From Candidatus Defluviilinea gracilis (GTDB taxonomy: Bacteria; Chloroflexota; Anaerolineae; Anaerolineales; Villigracilaceae): DNA of 64,000 nt. Below the pieces are notes generated by a model that worked only from the letters and a program-made list of their open reading frames with translations, did not search any database and was not told where the DNA came from. The number at the start of each line of letters is the position of its first letter. The stretch's first letter is position 1. This document shows, piece after piece, positions 49,033-56,768 of the stretch. Where the stretch lies: the NCBI GenBank assembly GCA_016716235.1, contig JADJWS010000001.1, positions 868,001 through 932,000 on the forward strand. Reading direction: 5' to 3'. Position numbers and translations under genes: made by a program.

Positions 49033-50049
49033 TTACGACAAGAACTCATCCACCGACTTCACAACGTTCATGCCTGCCTCAGCAAAACGCGCGTATGCCG
49101 CGTCTGCCGCGTTGGTGTGGTCTACCACGTTGGGGACGACGACGGGCGAGGAGCAATCTTCGAGCAGATAGACTTTCTTCGCAAGGGATGAGTCCGTGGC
49201 TTGGATGTCGTTGAGCAGGTCTTGCACCGTCCATGCGACGCAGTGACTCTTGGCTTGACCCGCGATGATGAGTTTATCCACTTGTTGAAGTTGCTGGATA
49301 AATTTTGGGTTATGCGTGCCAAGAGTCTCGCCCATGGGACCCGTCAGCACTTCGGGACCGATCGCGGAGTAGTTTTCGGTGAAGGGTTTATCGCCCTTCA
49401 TCGCGATTTCATATTGCGTGTTGCGCGCAATCGAATGGAAGAACAATGCCTCTTCAACAGACGAGACCAGCGCGTGACCGATTCCACCGAGCATGGCGTG
49501 ATAGGGCCAGACGGTAAGCGCGTATTTGCCTTTCTTCTCCAACTCTTCGGCGTAGTGGATCAACATTTGCTGTCCGTATTCGGGGGCGAGGTTGAATTCA
49601 TCGGCGAGGGCGGGGTTGAATTTCCATGTACCATCGCGTAGTTTGGCGACATGAATGTCGCTGTACGGGGTGGGGTGATTGCCATCTGAATCCACGAAAA
49701 AGATCGCGTGAAAAATTTGCATCGTCTGGTGCGTGTCCATGGTGGCGGTGATGTGGGTGATGTTCGCGAGGTTGCGATAGATGAATTCGCACAAGCGAAT
49801 GTTATCGTCCACGGCGCCGCGCCCACTGCGACCGCCGACGTAGAGTTCGAACTCGGGGATGCAGAAGGTGTTTTGCGCGTCGATCAGCAGAAGGTGAGTA
49901 CGCGTCGAGGAAACTGAAGCAGATGTAAGGGCGTGCAGACGCGCCCAGTCCCGCGCTTGCTTGGCGCGTTCTTCGTAGGGAATTCTCCAAACTGTGTCCA
50001 CTTTATCGGCATCGAAAAATTCAGGGATGGGCAATTTGCGTTCGTTCAT
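49033..50049 (-). CDS. Nicotinamidase-like isochorismatase-family hydrolase
   Basis: 338 aa, longer than the usual 180-220 of PncA. The cysteine hydrolase triad is visible: Asp in HLLLIDAQNTFC (D57), Lys or equivalent region in YALTVWPYHAMLGGIGHALV, and Cys in IAGQAKSHCVAWTVQDLL (near 270). THITATMDTHQTMQIFHAIF W-type metal/substrate loop supports nicotinamidase. With pncB next to it, deamidation of nicotinamide to nicotinate is likely. The extra 100 residues are an insertion between strand blocks (KYALTVWPYH region and the N-terminal 50 residues). Confidence 0.8.
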   Translation of the reverse strand: MNERKLPIPEFFDADKVDTVWRIPYEERAKQARDWARLHALTSASVSSTRTHLLLIDAQNTFCIPEFELYVGGRSGRGAVDDNIRLCEFIYRNLANITHITATMDTHQTMQIFHAIFFVDSDGNHPTPYSDIHVAKLRDGTWKFNPALADEFNLAPEYGQQMLIHYAEELEKKGKYALTVWPYHAMLGGIGHALVSSVEEALFFHSIARNTQYEIAMKGDKPFTENYSAIGPEVLTGPMGETLGTHNPKFIQQLQQVDKLIIAGQAKSHCVAWTVQDLLNDIQATDSSLAKKVYLLEDCSSPVVVPNVVDHTNAADAAYARFAEAGMNVVKSVDEFLS

Positions 50050-50135
50050 TTCACGTCCGTTATTTTCTGCCTCGAGGGTAACTTGTTGGCATACAATTCG
50101 TCCTGTTCCAAGTATAACGCTTTAATAAACAGGGT

Positions 50136-50164
50136 TTGACTTTTTTTCTTGAACCTTGTACACT
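50136..50164 (+). promoter_or_regulatory. Promoter of the FHA gene
   Basis: TTGACT (50136-50141), 17-base T-rich spacer, TACACT (50159-50164); the ATG is at 50187 with GAGGAG between. Confidence 0.7.
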
Positions 50165-50186
50165 TCGGAAGCGAGGAGAAAAACTC

Positions 50187-50759
50187 ATGGCTCAGTACCA
50201 ACTCATCATGCGGACAGGTCCCACCCCCGGCGCGGTGTTTGCCCTCGAGGGCGATCAACTCACCATCGGGCGCGATTCGACCAACGAGGTCACGATCAAC
50301 GACGCGGAAGTGTCGCGCCGTCATGCGCGCCTGACGTTTCAAGGCGGCAAATTCGTGTTGGAGGATCTCGGCTCGACCAACGGGACGTTTGTGAACGGTC
50401 AGCGGTTGGCGGGTCCGCGCGTGTTGAAGGCGGGCGAGGTGGTTTCGTTCGGCGAGCAGATCGTGTTGGTGTTTGAATCATCCACGTTCGATCCTGCCGC
50501 TACGATTGCTTCTCCGCGCGCCGCGGCGGTTCCTTCGGCGTCACGACCGGTGACGCCGCCTCCTCCGCCCGCGCAATACGCGGGGAACGTGCCAGCCAGC
50601 CCGGTCATGGAGCCCGCGCCGGCGAAGAAAACCAACTTGACCCCGATCATCATCGCCGTCGGCGCATTGATGGTGATTTGCGTGTGCGGCGGCATCCTTT
50701 GGTATATCGATGCCAACTTCCTGTGGTGCACCTTCCTGCCGTTCCTGGGCGGGTGCTAA
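50187..50759 (+). CDS. FHA-domain membrane protein
   Basis: 190 aa from the ATG at 50187. FHA domain at about 24-95: LTIGRDSTNEVTINDAEVSR RHARL, then LEDLGSTNGTFVNGQRL, with the Gly-Arg, Ser-x-x-His and Asn-Gly phosphothreonine-binding residues all present. A Pro-rich linker (RPVTPPPPPAQYAG) leads to one membrane helix (about 151-173) and a short Cys-containing tail. It reads phosphothreonine signals from Ser/Thr kinases at the cytoplasmic face. A terminator follows. Confidence 0.87.
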   Translation: MAQYQLIMRTGPTPGAVFALEGDQLTIGRDSTNEVTINDAEVSRRHARLTFQGGKFVLEDLGSTNGTFVNGQRLAGPRVLKAGEVVSFGEQIVLVFESSTFDPAATIASPRAAAVPSASRPVTPPPPPAQYAGNVPASPVMEPAPAKKTNLTPIIIAVGALMVICVCGGILWYIDANFLWCTFLPFLGGC

Positions 50760-50784
50760 GCCAAAACCATTGTAAAACCCATAG

Positions 50785-50823
50785 AGACTTCGGATGTCTA
50801 ACAGGCATCCGAAGTCTTTTTTT
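50785..50823 (+). terminator. Rho-independent terminator of the FHA gene
   Basis: Arms agacttcggatg (50785-50796) and catccgaagtct (50806-50817) followed by a run of T. Confidence 0.92.
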
Positions 50824-50882
50824 ACCGTTGCCAAAGCATCTTCTCTTGGCTAGAATAGGGGCATCCACTTGGAGAACAACTC

Positions 50883-52166
50883 ATGGCACAAGACTCTGCA
50901 TCCTCCCCGCGCTGGGGGTCAACCACAAAATTACTGGCTGGGCTGGTGATCCTCGGCATTGTGACCTTTTTGATCACCCGTTTCTCCAACTTGATCACGC
51001 CGTTGCTGATCATCTTTATTTTTGCGTATCTCCTGCACCCGATCACCTCCTTCATTTCAAAAAACCTGCGCATTTCGTGGAAGGCGTCTGTGAACCTTCT
51101 GTTTCTTGCGCTCCTGATCCTCCTCGTAAGCCTGCTCACGCTGGGCGGCGTGGGGCTGGTGGGGCAAATCCAAAGCCTGGTCGCATCGGTGCAGGATATC
51201 CTCGCGAATCTGCCCGGCTTCATCAGCGATCTTTCCGGGCGAGTCTTTGAGATCGGTCCATTCAAATTGGATATGCACACTGTCGATTTGCAAGACATCA
51301 GCCAGCGGTTGCTTGCCTACGTGCAACCGCTTCTCGGGCAAACGGGTAACCTGCTAGGCACAATCGCGGGCGGCGCGGCGGGGATCTTGGGCTGGACGTT
51401 CTTCATCCTGCTGGTTTCCTATTTTGTGATGGCGGAATCCAGCGGCTTGCAAAGCGACTTGATCAAAGTGGATGTGCCCGGCTACAACGAGGATTTCCGC
51501 CGGCTGGGCAGTGAACTTAGCCGCATCTGGAACGCCTTCCTGCGCGGGCAGTTCTTCATCTTCGCGCTTGCCGCGGTGGTATTTACCATCCTCTTCTCGA
51601 TCCTGGGCGTGAAGTACGCCATCGGGTTGGCATTCATGGCGGGGCTGGCAAAGTTCCTGCCCTACATCGGACCGCTCATCACCTCCACAACCATCGCCCT
51701 GGTCACGTACTTCCAGCTTGCCAAACCCTTTGGGTTGGAGCCGCTCTGGTATACCGTCATCGTGCTTGTTGTCACCTCAGCCATAGACAATATCATCGAC
51801 AATCTCATCACGCCGCGCATCATGGCGCGGGCGCTCAAGGTGCACCCCGCCGCGGTGTTGGTCACCGCGCTGATCTTCGCCAACCTGCTGGGGATCATCG
51901 GCGTGGTGATCGCCGCGCCGTTGCTTGCCACAGTCATGCTACTGGGCAGATACATCACGCGCAAGATGTTCGACCTCGACCCATTCCCGGCGGAAGACGA
52001 CAAACAAAAAGATACGGAGCCAGACCTGATCGGCCGCGTTACCAAATTTTTCAAATCGAAATTCGGACCGCAAGAAGTCCCGATGATCGAAATCCCCAAG
52101 GAGCAAAACAATGAACAACAACCACCACGGCGAACCTCAAACCGAAACGCTCGCCGAAACCGATAA
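50883..52166 (+). CDS. AI-2E (PerM/TqsA) family permease
   Basis: 427 aa with about eight membrane helices. LITPLLIIFIFAYLLHPITS at 39-58, LRGQFFIFALAAVVFTILFS, KFLPYIGPLITSTTIALVTY and TSAIDNIIDNLITPRIMARA LKVHP are the family hallmarks. Some members export autoinducer-2 or ions (Na+/H+); the actual substrate is not predictable. The C-terminal 60 residues are cytoplasmic, charged and Gln/Asn rich. The following 61-codon gene starts inside its 3' end. Confidence 0.87.
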   Translation: MAQDSASSPRWGSTTKLLAGLVILGIVTFLITRFSNLITPLLIIFIFAYLLHPITSFISKNLRISWKASVNLLFLALLILLVSLLTLGGVGLVGQIQSLVASVQDILANLPGFISDLSGRVFEIGPFKLDMHTVDLQDISQRLLAYVQPLLGQTGNLLGTIAGGAAGILGWTFFILLVSYFVMAESSGLQSDLIKVDVPGYNEDFRRLGSELSRIWNAFLRGQFFIFALAAVVFTILFSILGVKYAIGLAFMAGLAKFLPYIGPLITSTTIALVTYFQLAKPFGLEPLWYTVIVLVVTSAIDNIIDNLITPRIMARALKVHPAAVLVTALIFANLLGIIGVVIAAPLLATVMLLGRYITRKMFDLDPFPAEDDKQKDTEPDLIGRVTKFFKSKFGPQEVPMIEIPKEQNNEQQPPRRTSNRNARRNR

Positions 52167-52296
52167 CTTCATGGCATGGCGCGCCGAAGAGCCCGACGGC
52201 GAAACCACCTATCACATCGAGTTGAACAACGTCACCGTGCATTTTTTTGAGGAAGAGTGGCGCGAGTTCATGCAATTGATTCGCGACCTGAAGTAA
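52111..52296 (+). CDS. Small conserved acidic protein
   Basis: 61 aa: MNNNHHGEPQTETLAETDNF onward, with AWRAEEPDGETTYHIELNNV and FFEEEWREFMQLIRDL. AAGGAG lies 7 bases before the ATG, and the gene overlaps the permease gene by 56 bases in another frame. The regular amphipathic pattern and good ribosome binding site make it real. It may be an accessory factor of the permease. Function unknown. Confidence 0.72.
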   Translation: MNNNHHGEPQTETLAETDNFMAWRAEEPDGETTYHIELNNVTVHFFEEEWREFMQLIRDLK

Positions 52297-52299
52297 CCC

Positions 52300-52366
52300 A
52301 TAGCCACAGAGACCGCAGAGAGTTTGAGAAAAACTCAGAGAACTCTACGCGCTCTGTGGCTAAACT
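52300..52366. repeat. CCACAGAGA inverted repeat, copy 4
   Basis: gccacagagaccgcagagag ... gaactctacgcgctctgtggc. It separates the small acidic protein gene from the S58 peptidase gene. Confidence 0.7.
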
Positions 52367-52382
52367 TTTTCCATATCCGAGA

Positions 52383-53396
52383 ATGAAACTCAACAACGCC
52401 ATCACCGACGCGCGCGGCATCGAGGTAGGGCACGCGCAGGATGATGACGCGCTCACCGGGTGCACAGCCATCCTCTGCCGCAAAGGCGCGGTGGCGGGCG
52501 TGGACGTGCGCGGCGGCGGACCCGGCACGCGCGAAACCGATCTATTGAATCCAATGAATCTCGTGCAAAAAGTTCACGCCATTGTATTGGCTGGCGGCTC
52601 GGCATTCGGTCTCGACGCGGCAAGCGGCGTGATGAAATATCTCGAGGAAAAGAAAATCGGATTCAACACCGGCGCGGCGAAAGTGCCCATCGTCCCTGCG
52701 GCGATTCTCTACGACTTGAACCTCGGTCGCGCCGACGTTCGGCCCGATTCGGCCATGGGATACCTCGCCGCATCCCGAGCCTCGTCCGCCGCTCCTGCGG
52801 AGGGAAACGTCGGGGTCGGCGCGGGCGCGTCGGTTGGCAAGATGTTCGGCGCGTCACTGGCGATGAAAGCCGGGGTGGGCACAGCCAGCCTCCACGTGGG
52901 AGGGGGCGTGATCGTCGGCGCGCTGGTCGCTGTCAACGCGATTGGCGATGTGATCGATCCGCGCACCGGGCAAATCATCGCGGGGCTTCGTTCGGGCAGG
53001 GTTGGTCCCTTGCGTGTGGGGAAAACGCATCCATTTGCCGACACGCTCGCAATGATGAAAACAACCATCGGTCGCGGCATCCTCGGTTTCGCATCGCGCG
53101 GCAACACGGTCATCGGCGTTGTGGCGACGAATGCAAGCTTGACCAAAGCGCAGGCTACCAAAGTGGCGCAAATGGCGCACGATGGTCTCGCGCGAGCCAT
53201 CCGACCCGCGCACACCATGCTCGACGGCGACACGATCTTTGCATTATCTACGGGAACAAAGCAAGCGGATGTCTCCATGATTGGCGCGTTCGCCGCCGAG
53301 GCGATGGCAGAGGCGATCCTCCGCGCGGCGCGAACGGCAAAATCAGCCGGCGGGTTGCCGGGGCTGATGGATTCGGCGCGCGAAAATTTTTCCTGA
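52383..53396 (+). CDS. P1 (DmpA/S58) family aminopeptidase-like protein
   Basis: 337 aa. ITDARGIEVGHAQDDDALTG CTAILCRKG at the N-terminus, RGGGPGTRETDLLNPMNLVQ, LAGGSAFGLDAASGV, and the autoprocessing region RGNTVIGVVATNASLTKAQA with a Thr at the nucleophile position known from NylC. The family self-cleaves into alpha and beta chains and hydrolyses N-terminal residues or cyclic amides. The substrate here is unknown. Its stop overlaps the next start (TGATG). Confidence 0.9.
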   Translation: MKLNNAITDARGIEVGHAQDDDALTGCTAILCRKGAVAGVDVRGGGPGTRETDLLNPMNLVQKVHAIVLAGGSAFGLDAASGVMKYLEEKKIGFNTGAAKVPIVPAAILYDLNLGRADVRPDSAMGYLAASRASSAAPAEGNVGVGAGASVGKMFGASLAMKAGVGTASLHVGGGVIVGALVAVNAIGDVIDPRTGQIIAGLRSGRVGPLRVGKTHPFADTLAMMKTTIGRGILGFASRGNTVIGVVATNASLTKAQATKVAQMAHDGLARAIRPAHTMLDGDTIFALSTGTKQADVSMIGAFAAEAMAEAILRAARTAKSAGGLPGLMDSARENFS

Positions 53397-55066
53397 TGAA
53401 GATCGGCATAAGAGGCTGGGAGGTCGCAACTTTATTGTTAGGCGGGATCGTTTCGTTTTTTGCCGCAGGCTTTTTCCATCACTTTTATCCATCGCTCTGG
53501 GGGTTCATTCTGCTAACAATTCTTCTCAACATCCTCTGCGCCTATTTTTTTGAACTCGTCAAAGCGCGCATGGTCGCTCTGTGGAAGGTGCAGGAGATGA
53601 TTGGACTGCTGGCGTTGGCGGCGGGCGTGGTCTTCCTGGGTCTCACCATGCAACTCCTGTCTCACTATCCACAATTATTTTTGCGCGAACTCTTTTTTCT
53701 TGAGCCAAGCCGCATCCCCGCGTTTTTGGGTTTGACCATTGCCGCCAAGGCGGGGATGGTTTTTCTCTTTCAAAAGCAAGGCGAGAGTCGTTGGCGCGAG
53801 TCGCGTTTTGCGGCATGGTTGTCTCAAAATCTGCCGGGTTTATTTCTTGCGTCAGCCATCGCCGCCGCCACATTCGCCCTGGCAACCACATTCAGTCATC
53901 CTGAATTTATATACTCGGATAATTACTTTGACACCGACCCCGGAGACTGGATGAACCGCCTGACAGCCAATTTGGATGATGTGACGGTCATGCGGCCCGT
54001 TCACCCTCTCGCCTTTCTCATCTTTCGTCCGCCAGTCTGGCTGTTTTCGTTGGTCCTAAACGGCAACACATTCTACGCGGCGCTCCTGTTCAATTCGATG
54101 CTGGGCGGGGCGTGCATCTTTCTCGCATGGAAATTCTTCAACCAACGGACAAGCAACTCAACCTACGCCCTTTTGATCGCGGGCTTGCTCGGCCTGTCGA
54201 ATTCGCATCTGATCCTGAGCGTCTTTCTCGAGTCGTACATGTTTTCGGCGGCGGCATTGATCGTCTTTTTGCTTTTGCTCCAACGGGAAGAAAAAACGCC
54301 GGCGCGTCTTGCGCCTGCCGGGCTTCTATCCTTTGGCATCACCATGACGAATTTTATCCAAACGTGCATTCTTTTTTTCGTCTCAACCCCGCGGATCAAA
54401 GCCATCGTCCATTATGTTCTGATCGTTCTGCTTCTTGCCGTATCTCTCGCGTTCGTTCAAGACGCGCTCTATCCATCCAGCGACCCGTTCTATCTCCCCT
54501 CCTCATATTCTCAAGAAGAAAATTACCGCTTCGACCTCTTCAAGGCGCAACCCCACAGCGTGAGCGGACGCGCCAACGCGCTGGCGCGGTCGATGTTGAT
54601 GTTCAGCCTCGTGGCGCCCCAGCCGTTGATCTTGCTGGAGGAGACCGGCTGTAACTTTCCGTGCTCGATGGTCTATTATTTCGACAAGGGCGGGACCTAT
54701 CACATCAGTTCCTATGCGGGTTTTGGCAGGGCGCTCGTGTTTGCCTGGCTGATCATGCTTGCGCCAGCGGGATGGTTTTTTCTGCAAAAATTTTATAACT
54801 CACCCAAGGCGTTTGCCTTGTCAATGGCATTGTTGCTCAACCTGCTATTCAACTTTACCTTGCACATGAACTACGGCGACGACTTCATGCTCTACTCCCC
54901 GGATTGGACGTACGCGCTTGTGTTTTTCTTCGGCATATCATACGAGGGATTGTCAGAAAAGAAATGGGCGCAATTCATTCTCTTGATCTTCTTAACGGGA
55001 TTGATGTTGAACAACCTGAATCTATTCCGCGAGATATTGAAGGCTGTCGCGCCTTTTTACGGATGA
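53396..55066 (+). CDS. Multi-pass membrane protein, GT-C-like
   Basis: 556 aa from ATG 53396; the longer open frame upstream is out of phase with the peptidase gene and is a shadow. About 12 hydrophobic helices are present. A first extracytoplasmic loop holds FIYSDNYFDTDPGDWMNRLT and MRPVHPLAFLIFRPPVW, an acidic loop followed by RP.HP as in GT-C mannosyltransferase-like proteins. No catalytic residue can be assigned. Probably a polyprenyl-dependent transferase or related. Translationally coupled to the S58 peptidase gene. Confidence 0.7.
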   Translation: MKIGIRGWEVATLLLGGIVSFFAAGFFHHFYPSLWGFILLTILLNILCAYFFELVKARMVALWKVQEMIGLLALAAGVVFLGLTMQLLSHYPQLFLRELFFLEPSRIPAFLGLTIAAKAGMVFLFQKQGESRWRESRFAAWLSQNLPGLFLASAIAAATFALATTFSHPEFIYSDNYFDTDPGDWMNRLTANLDDVTVMRPVHPLAFLIFRPPVWLFSLVLNGNTFYAALLFNSMLGGACIFLAWKFFNQRTSNSTYALLIAGLLGLSNSHLILSVFLESYMFSAAALIVFLLLLQREEKTPARLAPAGLLSFGITMTNFIQTCILFFVSTPRIKAIVHYVLIVLLLAVSLAFVQDALYPSSDPFYLPSSYSQEENYRFDLFKAQPHSVSGRANALARSMLMFSLVAPQPLILLEETGCNFPCSMVYYFDKGGTYHISSYAGFGRALVFAWLIMLAPAGWFFLQKFYNSPKAFALSMALLLNLLFNFTLHMNYGDDFMLYSPDWTYALVFFFGISYEGLSEKKWAQFILLIFLTGLMLNNLNLFREILKAVAPFYG

Positions 55067-55078
55067 GCGCGTAAGTGA

Positions 55079-55096
55079 CGCAAGGTTCACCTTGCG
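55079..55096. repeat. Hairpin cgcaaggttcaccttgcg
   Basis: Perfect 7-bp stem with TTCA linker, 13 bases after the stop codon of the membrane protein. Confidence 0.7.
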
Positions 55097-55144
55097 AGCA
55101 GGGGTATGCCCCCGATATCCGCGCCACACGCAGCAATTTAAACG

Positions 55145-55175
55145 AAAAACTCCGGGCTGGTCGCCCGGAGTTTTT
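55145..55175. terminator. Bidirectional terminator
   Basis: aaaaactccggg (55145-55156) and cccggagttttt (55164-55175) with loop ctggtcg; A-run on one side and T-run on the other serve the converging genes. Confidence 0.92.
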
Positions 55176-55192
55176 TTTGAGTCTCGCGCGAA

Positions 55193-55576
55193 CTATGCTT
55201 TTTTACCCTTCAACTCATCCTTCAGGATCAACGTCAATACCACGCTCACCACGCTGACCACCAACCCGCCGAGAAAGGCGTTCCACCAAACGGGGTCGCT
55301 GATCGACAGCATGATGCCGAACGATTGCCCGATCACGCTTGTGAGCCAGAACAGGAAGGTATTGATCACCAAGGTGAACAGTCCCAGCGTGAGGATGATG
55401 AGCGGACAGGTGAGGAACTTGAGCAACGGTCTAAACAACGCATTGACCAAGCCAAAGATCAGCGCGAGCCACAGAATGGAAATGGGTTCGCCGTTTAGCG
55501 CGATGCCCGGCAGAAGCAATGCCGCCAGGTACAGGGCGATCGCGTTGACGCAAAGTCGCACAATAAATTTTGTCAT
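55193..55576 (-). CDS. Holin superfamily IV-like membrane protein
   Basis: 127 aa from the ATG at 55576 (GAGGAG upstream). Four hydrophobic helices with ILWLALIFGLVNALFRPLLK FLTCPLIILTLGLFTLVINT F is the pattern of the '4 TMS phage holin, superfamily IV' family, common in non-phage chromosomes. There are no phage genes nearby, so it is not evidence of a prophage. Function unknown. Confidence 0.85.
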   Translation of the reverse strand: MTKFIVRLCVNAIALYLAALLLPGIALNGEPISILWLALIFGLVNALFRPLLKFLTCPLIILTLGLFTLVINTFLFWLTSVIGQSFGIMLSISDPVWWNAFLGGLVVSVVSVVLTLILKDELKGKKA

Positions 55577-55611
55577 AGTCGCTCCTCTTTTCAAATTCTT
55601 ATACGAGAGAG

Positions 55612-56604
55612 TCACAGACGGGTTGCATCCGCGCGCATCCAAATTAACGTGCGGCGGGGTTTGAAGCCTGCGGAGGCGATGGCGTCGGTCAACTCGCCGC
55701 CGGGAAAATCGAGTAAAAGGGACGAGTGATATCGCAGAGCCCGCCGGGCGTGGATGAGCAGGGACTTCACCGCCTCCGCCTCCCTTGCGGTTGATTCGCC
55801 AGCGGAGGCAAGAATCAGGGAAGCCGACCGCCTCCCATGCGGAGCGGACGAGAGCGTTGCGGCCAATTCCCCGTTTTGTATCGCCGCCCATTGCGCGATC
55901 TCGCTATCCGTGAACAGGTTGGAGAGCCACGCCCAAAAACCCGGTCGAAGGGAGTTGAAACTCCAATGGTGGTACCAGGCAATCACGTCGGGGTAGACGC
56001 GGCGAAGCCAGCTTTGTTGTTGAATCCAGAAATCGGCGCGCCGAGGAACAATGCGAACATCCGAATCGATTGCGAGGAGGGCTGAGTCGGGGTTCGCCGT
56101 CCATGCGGTTCGGCGGGTGATTTCGTGGAATCCCAAATCTTCGTACAGTTTGACCGCGCCGGGATTGTCTTCGCGCACGTGAAGCCAGAGGGCGGTGGTA
56201 TTTTTTTCGCGGGCTTGACGCATCACGCGTTCGGTGAGCGCGCGCGCAATGCCGTGGCGGCGATGATCGGGATGCGTCGCCACGTTGGCAATGAGATGAA
56301 TGCGTTTGCCCTTGTCGCGGAAGGGGATGAGGCTGGCGTTGCCTACGATGCGGTCATTCTCTTCCCACACGTAACCCATCAACGGCATGGAGGTGGTCTC
56401 TGCCACATGGTTTGCCCAGCGTAAAAAGCCTTCGTCCCTGCCCGCTTTCCTCATATCGTCCACGTAGCGCTGACCATCGTTGTCCATCGCGCTCGAGAAG
56501 CACAACTCGATCAAGTCTGCCACCTTCGAGAGGTCGCGCAACATATTGAGCGGCCGCATGTGCGGATGGTCTTTGGCTTTGACCGGGAGGGTGATCGTGG
56601 TCAT
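55612..56604 (-). CDS. GNAT acetyltransferase, possibly with two GNAT domains
   Basis: 330 aa from ATG 56604. First domain: IGNASLIPF-type beta strands then VATHPDHRRHGIARALTERV (about residues 110-129, the acetyl-CoA loop) and NPGAVKLYEDLGFHEI. The second half (residues 185-330, GELAATLSSAPHGRRSASLI ... LLLDFPGGELTDAIASAGFK) has the layout of a degenerate GNAT repeat. Substrate unknown. TATAAT lies 7 bases upstream of the ATG on the minus strand, so the mRNA may be leaderless. Confidence 0.82.
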   Translation of the reverse strand: MTTITLPVKAKDHPHMRPLNMLRDLSKVADLIELCFSSAMDNDGQRYVDDMRKAGRDEGFLRWANHVAETTSMPLMGYVWEENDRIVGNASLIPFRDKGKRIHLIANVATHPDHRRHGIARALTERVMRQAREKNTTALWLHVREDNPGAVKLYEDLGFHEITRRTAWTANPDSALLAIDSDVRIVPRRADFWIQQQSWLRRVYPDVIAWYHHWSFNSLRPGFWAWLSNLFTDSEIAQWAAIQNGELAATLSSAPHGRRSASLILASAGESTAREAEAVKSLLIHARRALRYHSSLLLDFPGGELTDAIASAGFKPRRTLIWMRADATRL

Positions 56605-56611
56605 GCATGGA

Positions 56612-56617
56612 ATTATA
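56612..56617 (-). promoter_or_regulatory. -10 box of a probably leaderless GNAT promoter
   Basis: TATAAT on the minus strand (56617-56612) followed by 7 bases and the ATG at 56604; no Shine-Dalgarno is present. A clear -35 is not seen. Confidence 0.5.
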
Positions 56618-56705
56618 GTACCGTTGTTGCAATGCAAGGAGGAGATAACTTCATGAATTCCAACGTTCCTCTTACGCCGCATTGACAGACCGCCGATGCG
56701 GTGTT

Positions 56706-56752
56706 TGTTATAATGCGCCGCATATCGTAGTAACGACTTAAGTCGTTACTAC
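56706..56752 (+). promoter_or_regulatory. clpC promoter with 26-bp leader palindrome
   Basis: Extended -10 TGTTATAAT (56706-56714). A perfect 26-base palindrome (gtagtaacgactt/aagtcgttactac, 56727-56752) lies in the leader just before GGGAGG. It is either an operator, an RNA hairpin next to the ribosome binding site, or one of the variable-stem repeats. It is not a CIRCE or CtsR box as I know them. Confidence 0.6.
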
Positions 56753-56768
56753 GGGAGGAACAAACCCC

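Noticed and set aside
52460..53395. Upstream extension of the GT-C-like frame to 868 codons
   Set aside because: This part overlaps the S58 peptidase out of frame and reads Arg-rich nonsense; the ATG at 53396 starts a hydrophobic protein.
55193..55576. Prophage, suggested by a holin-like protein
   Set aside because: No terminase, capsid, integrase or lysin genes nearby; this holin-like family is common in chromosomes.
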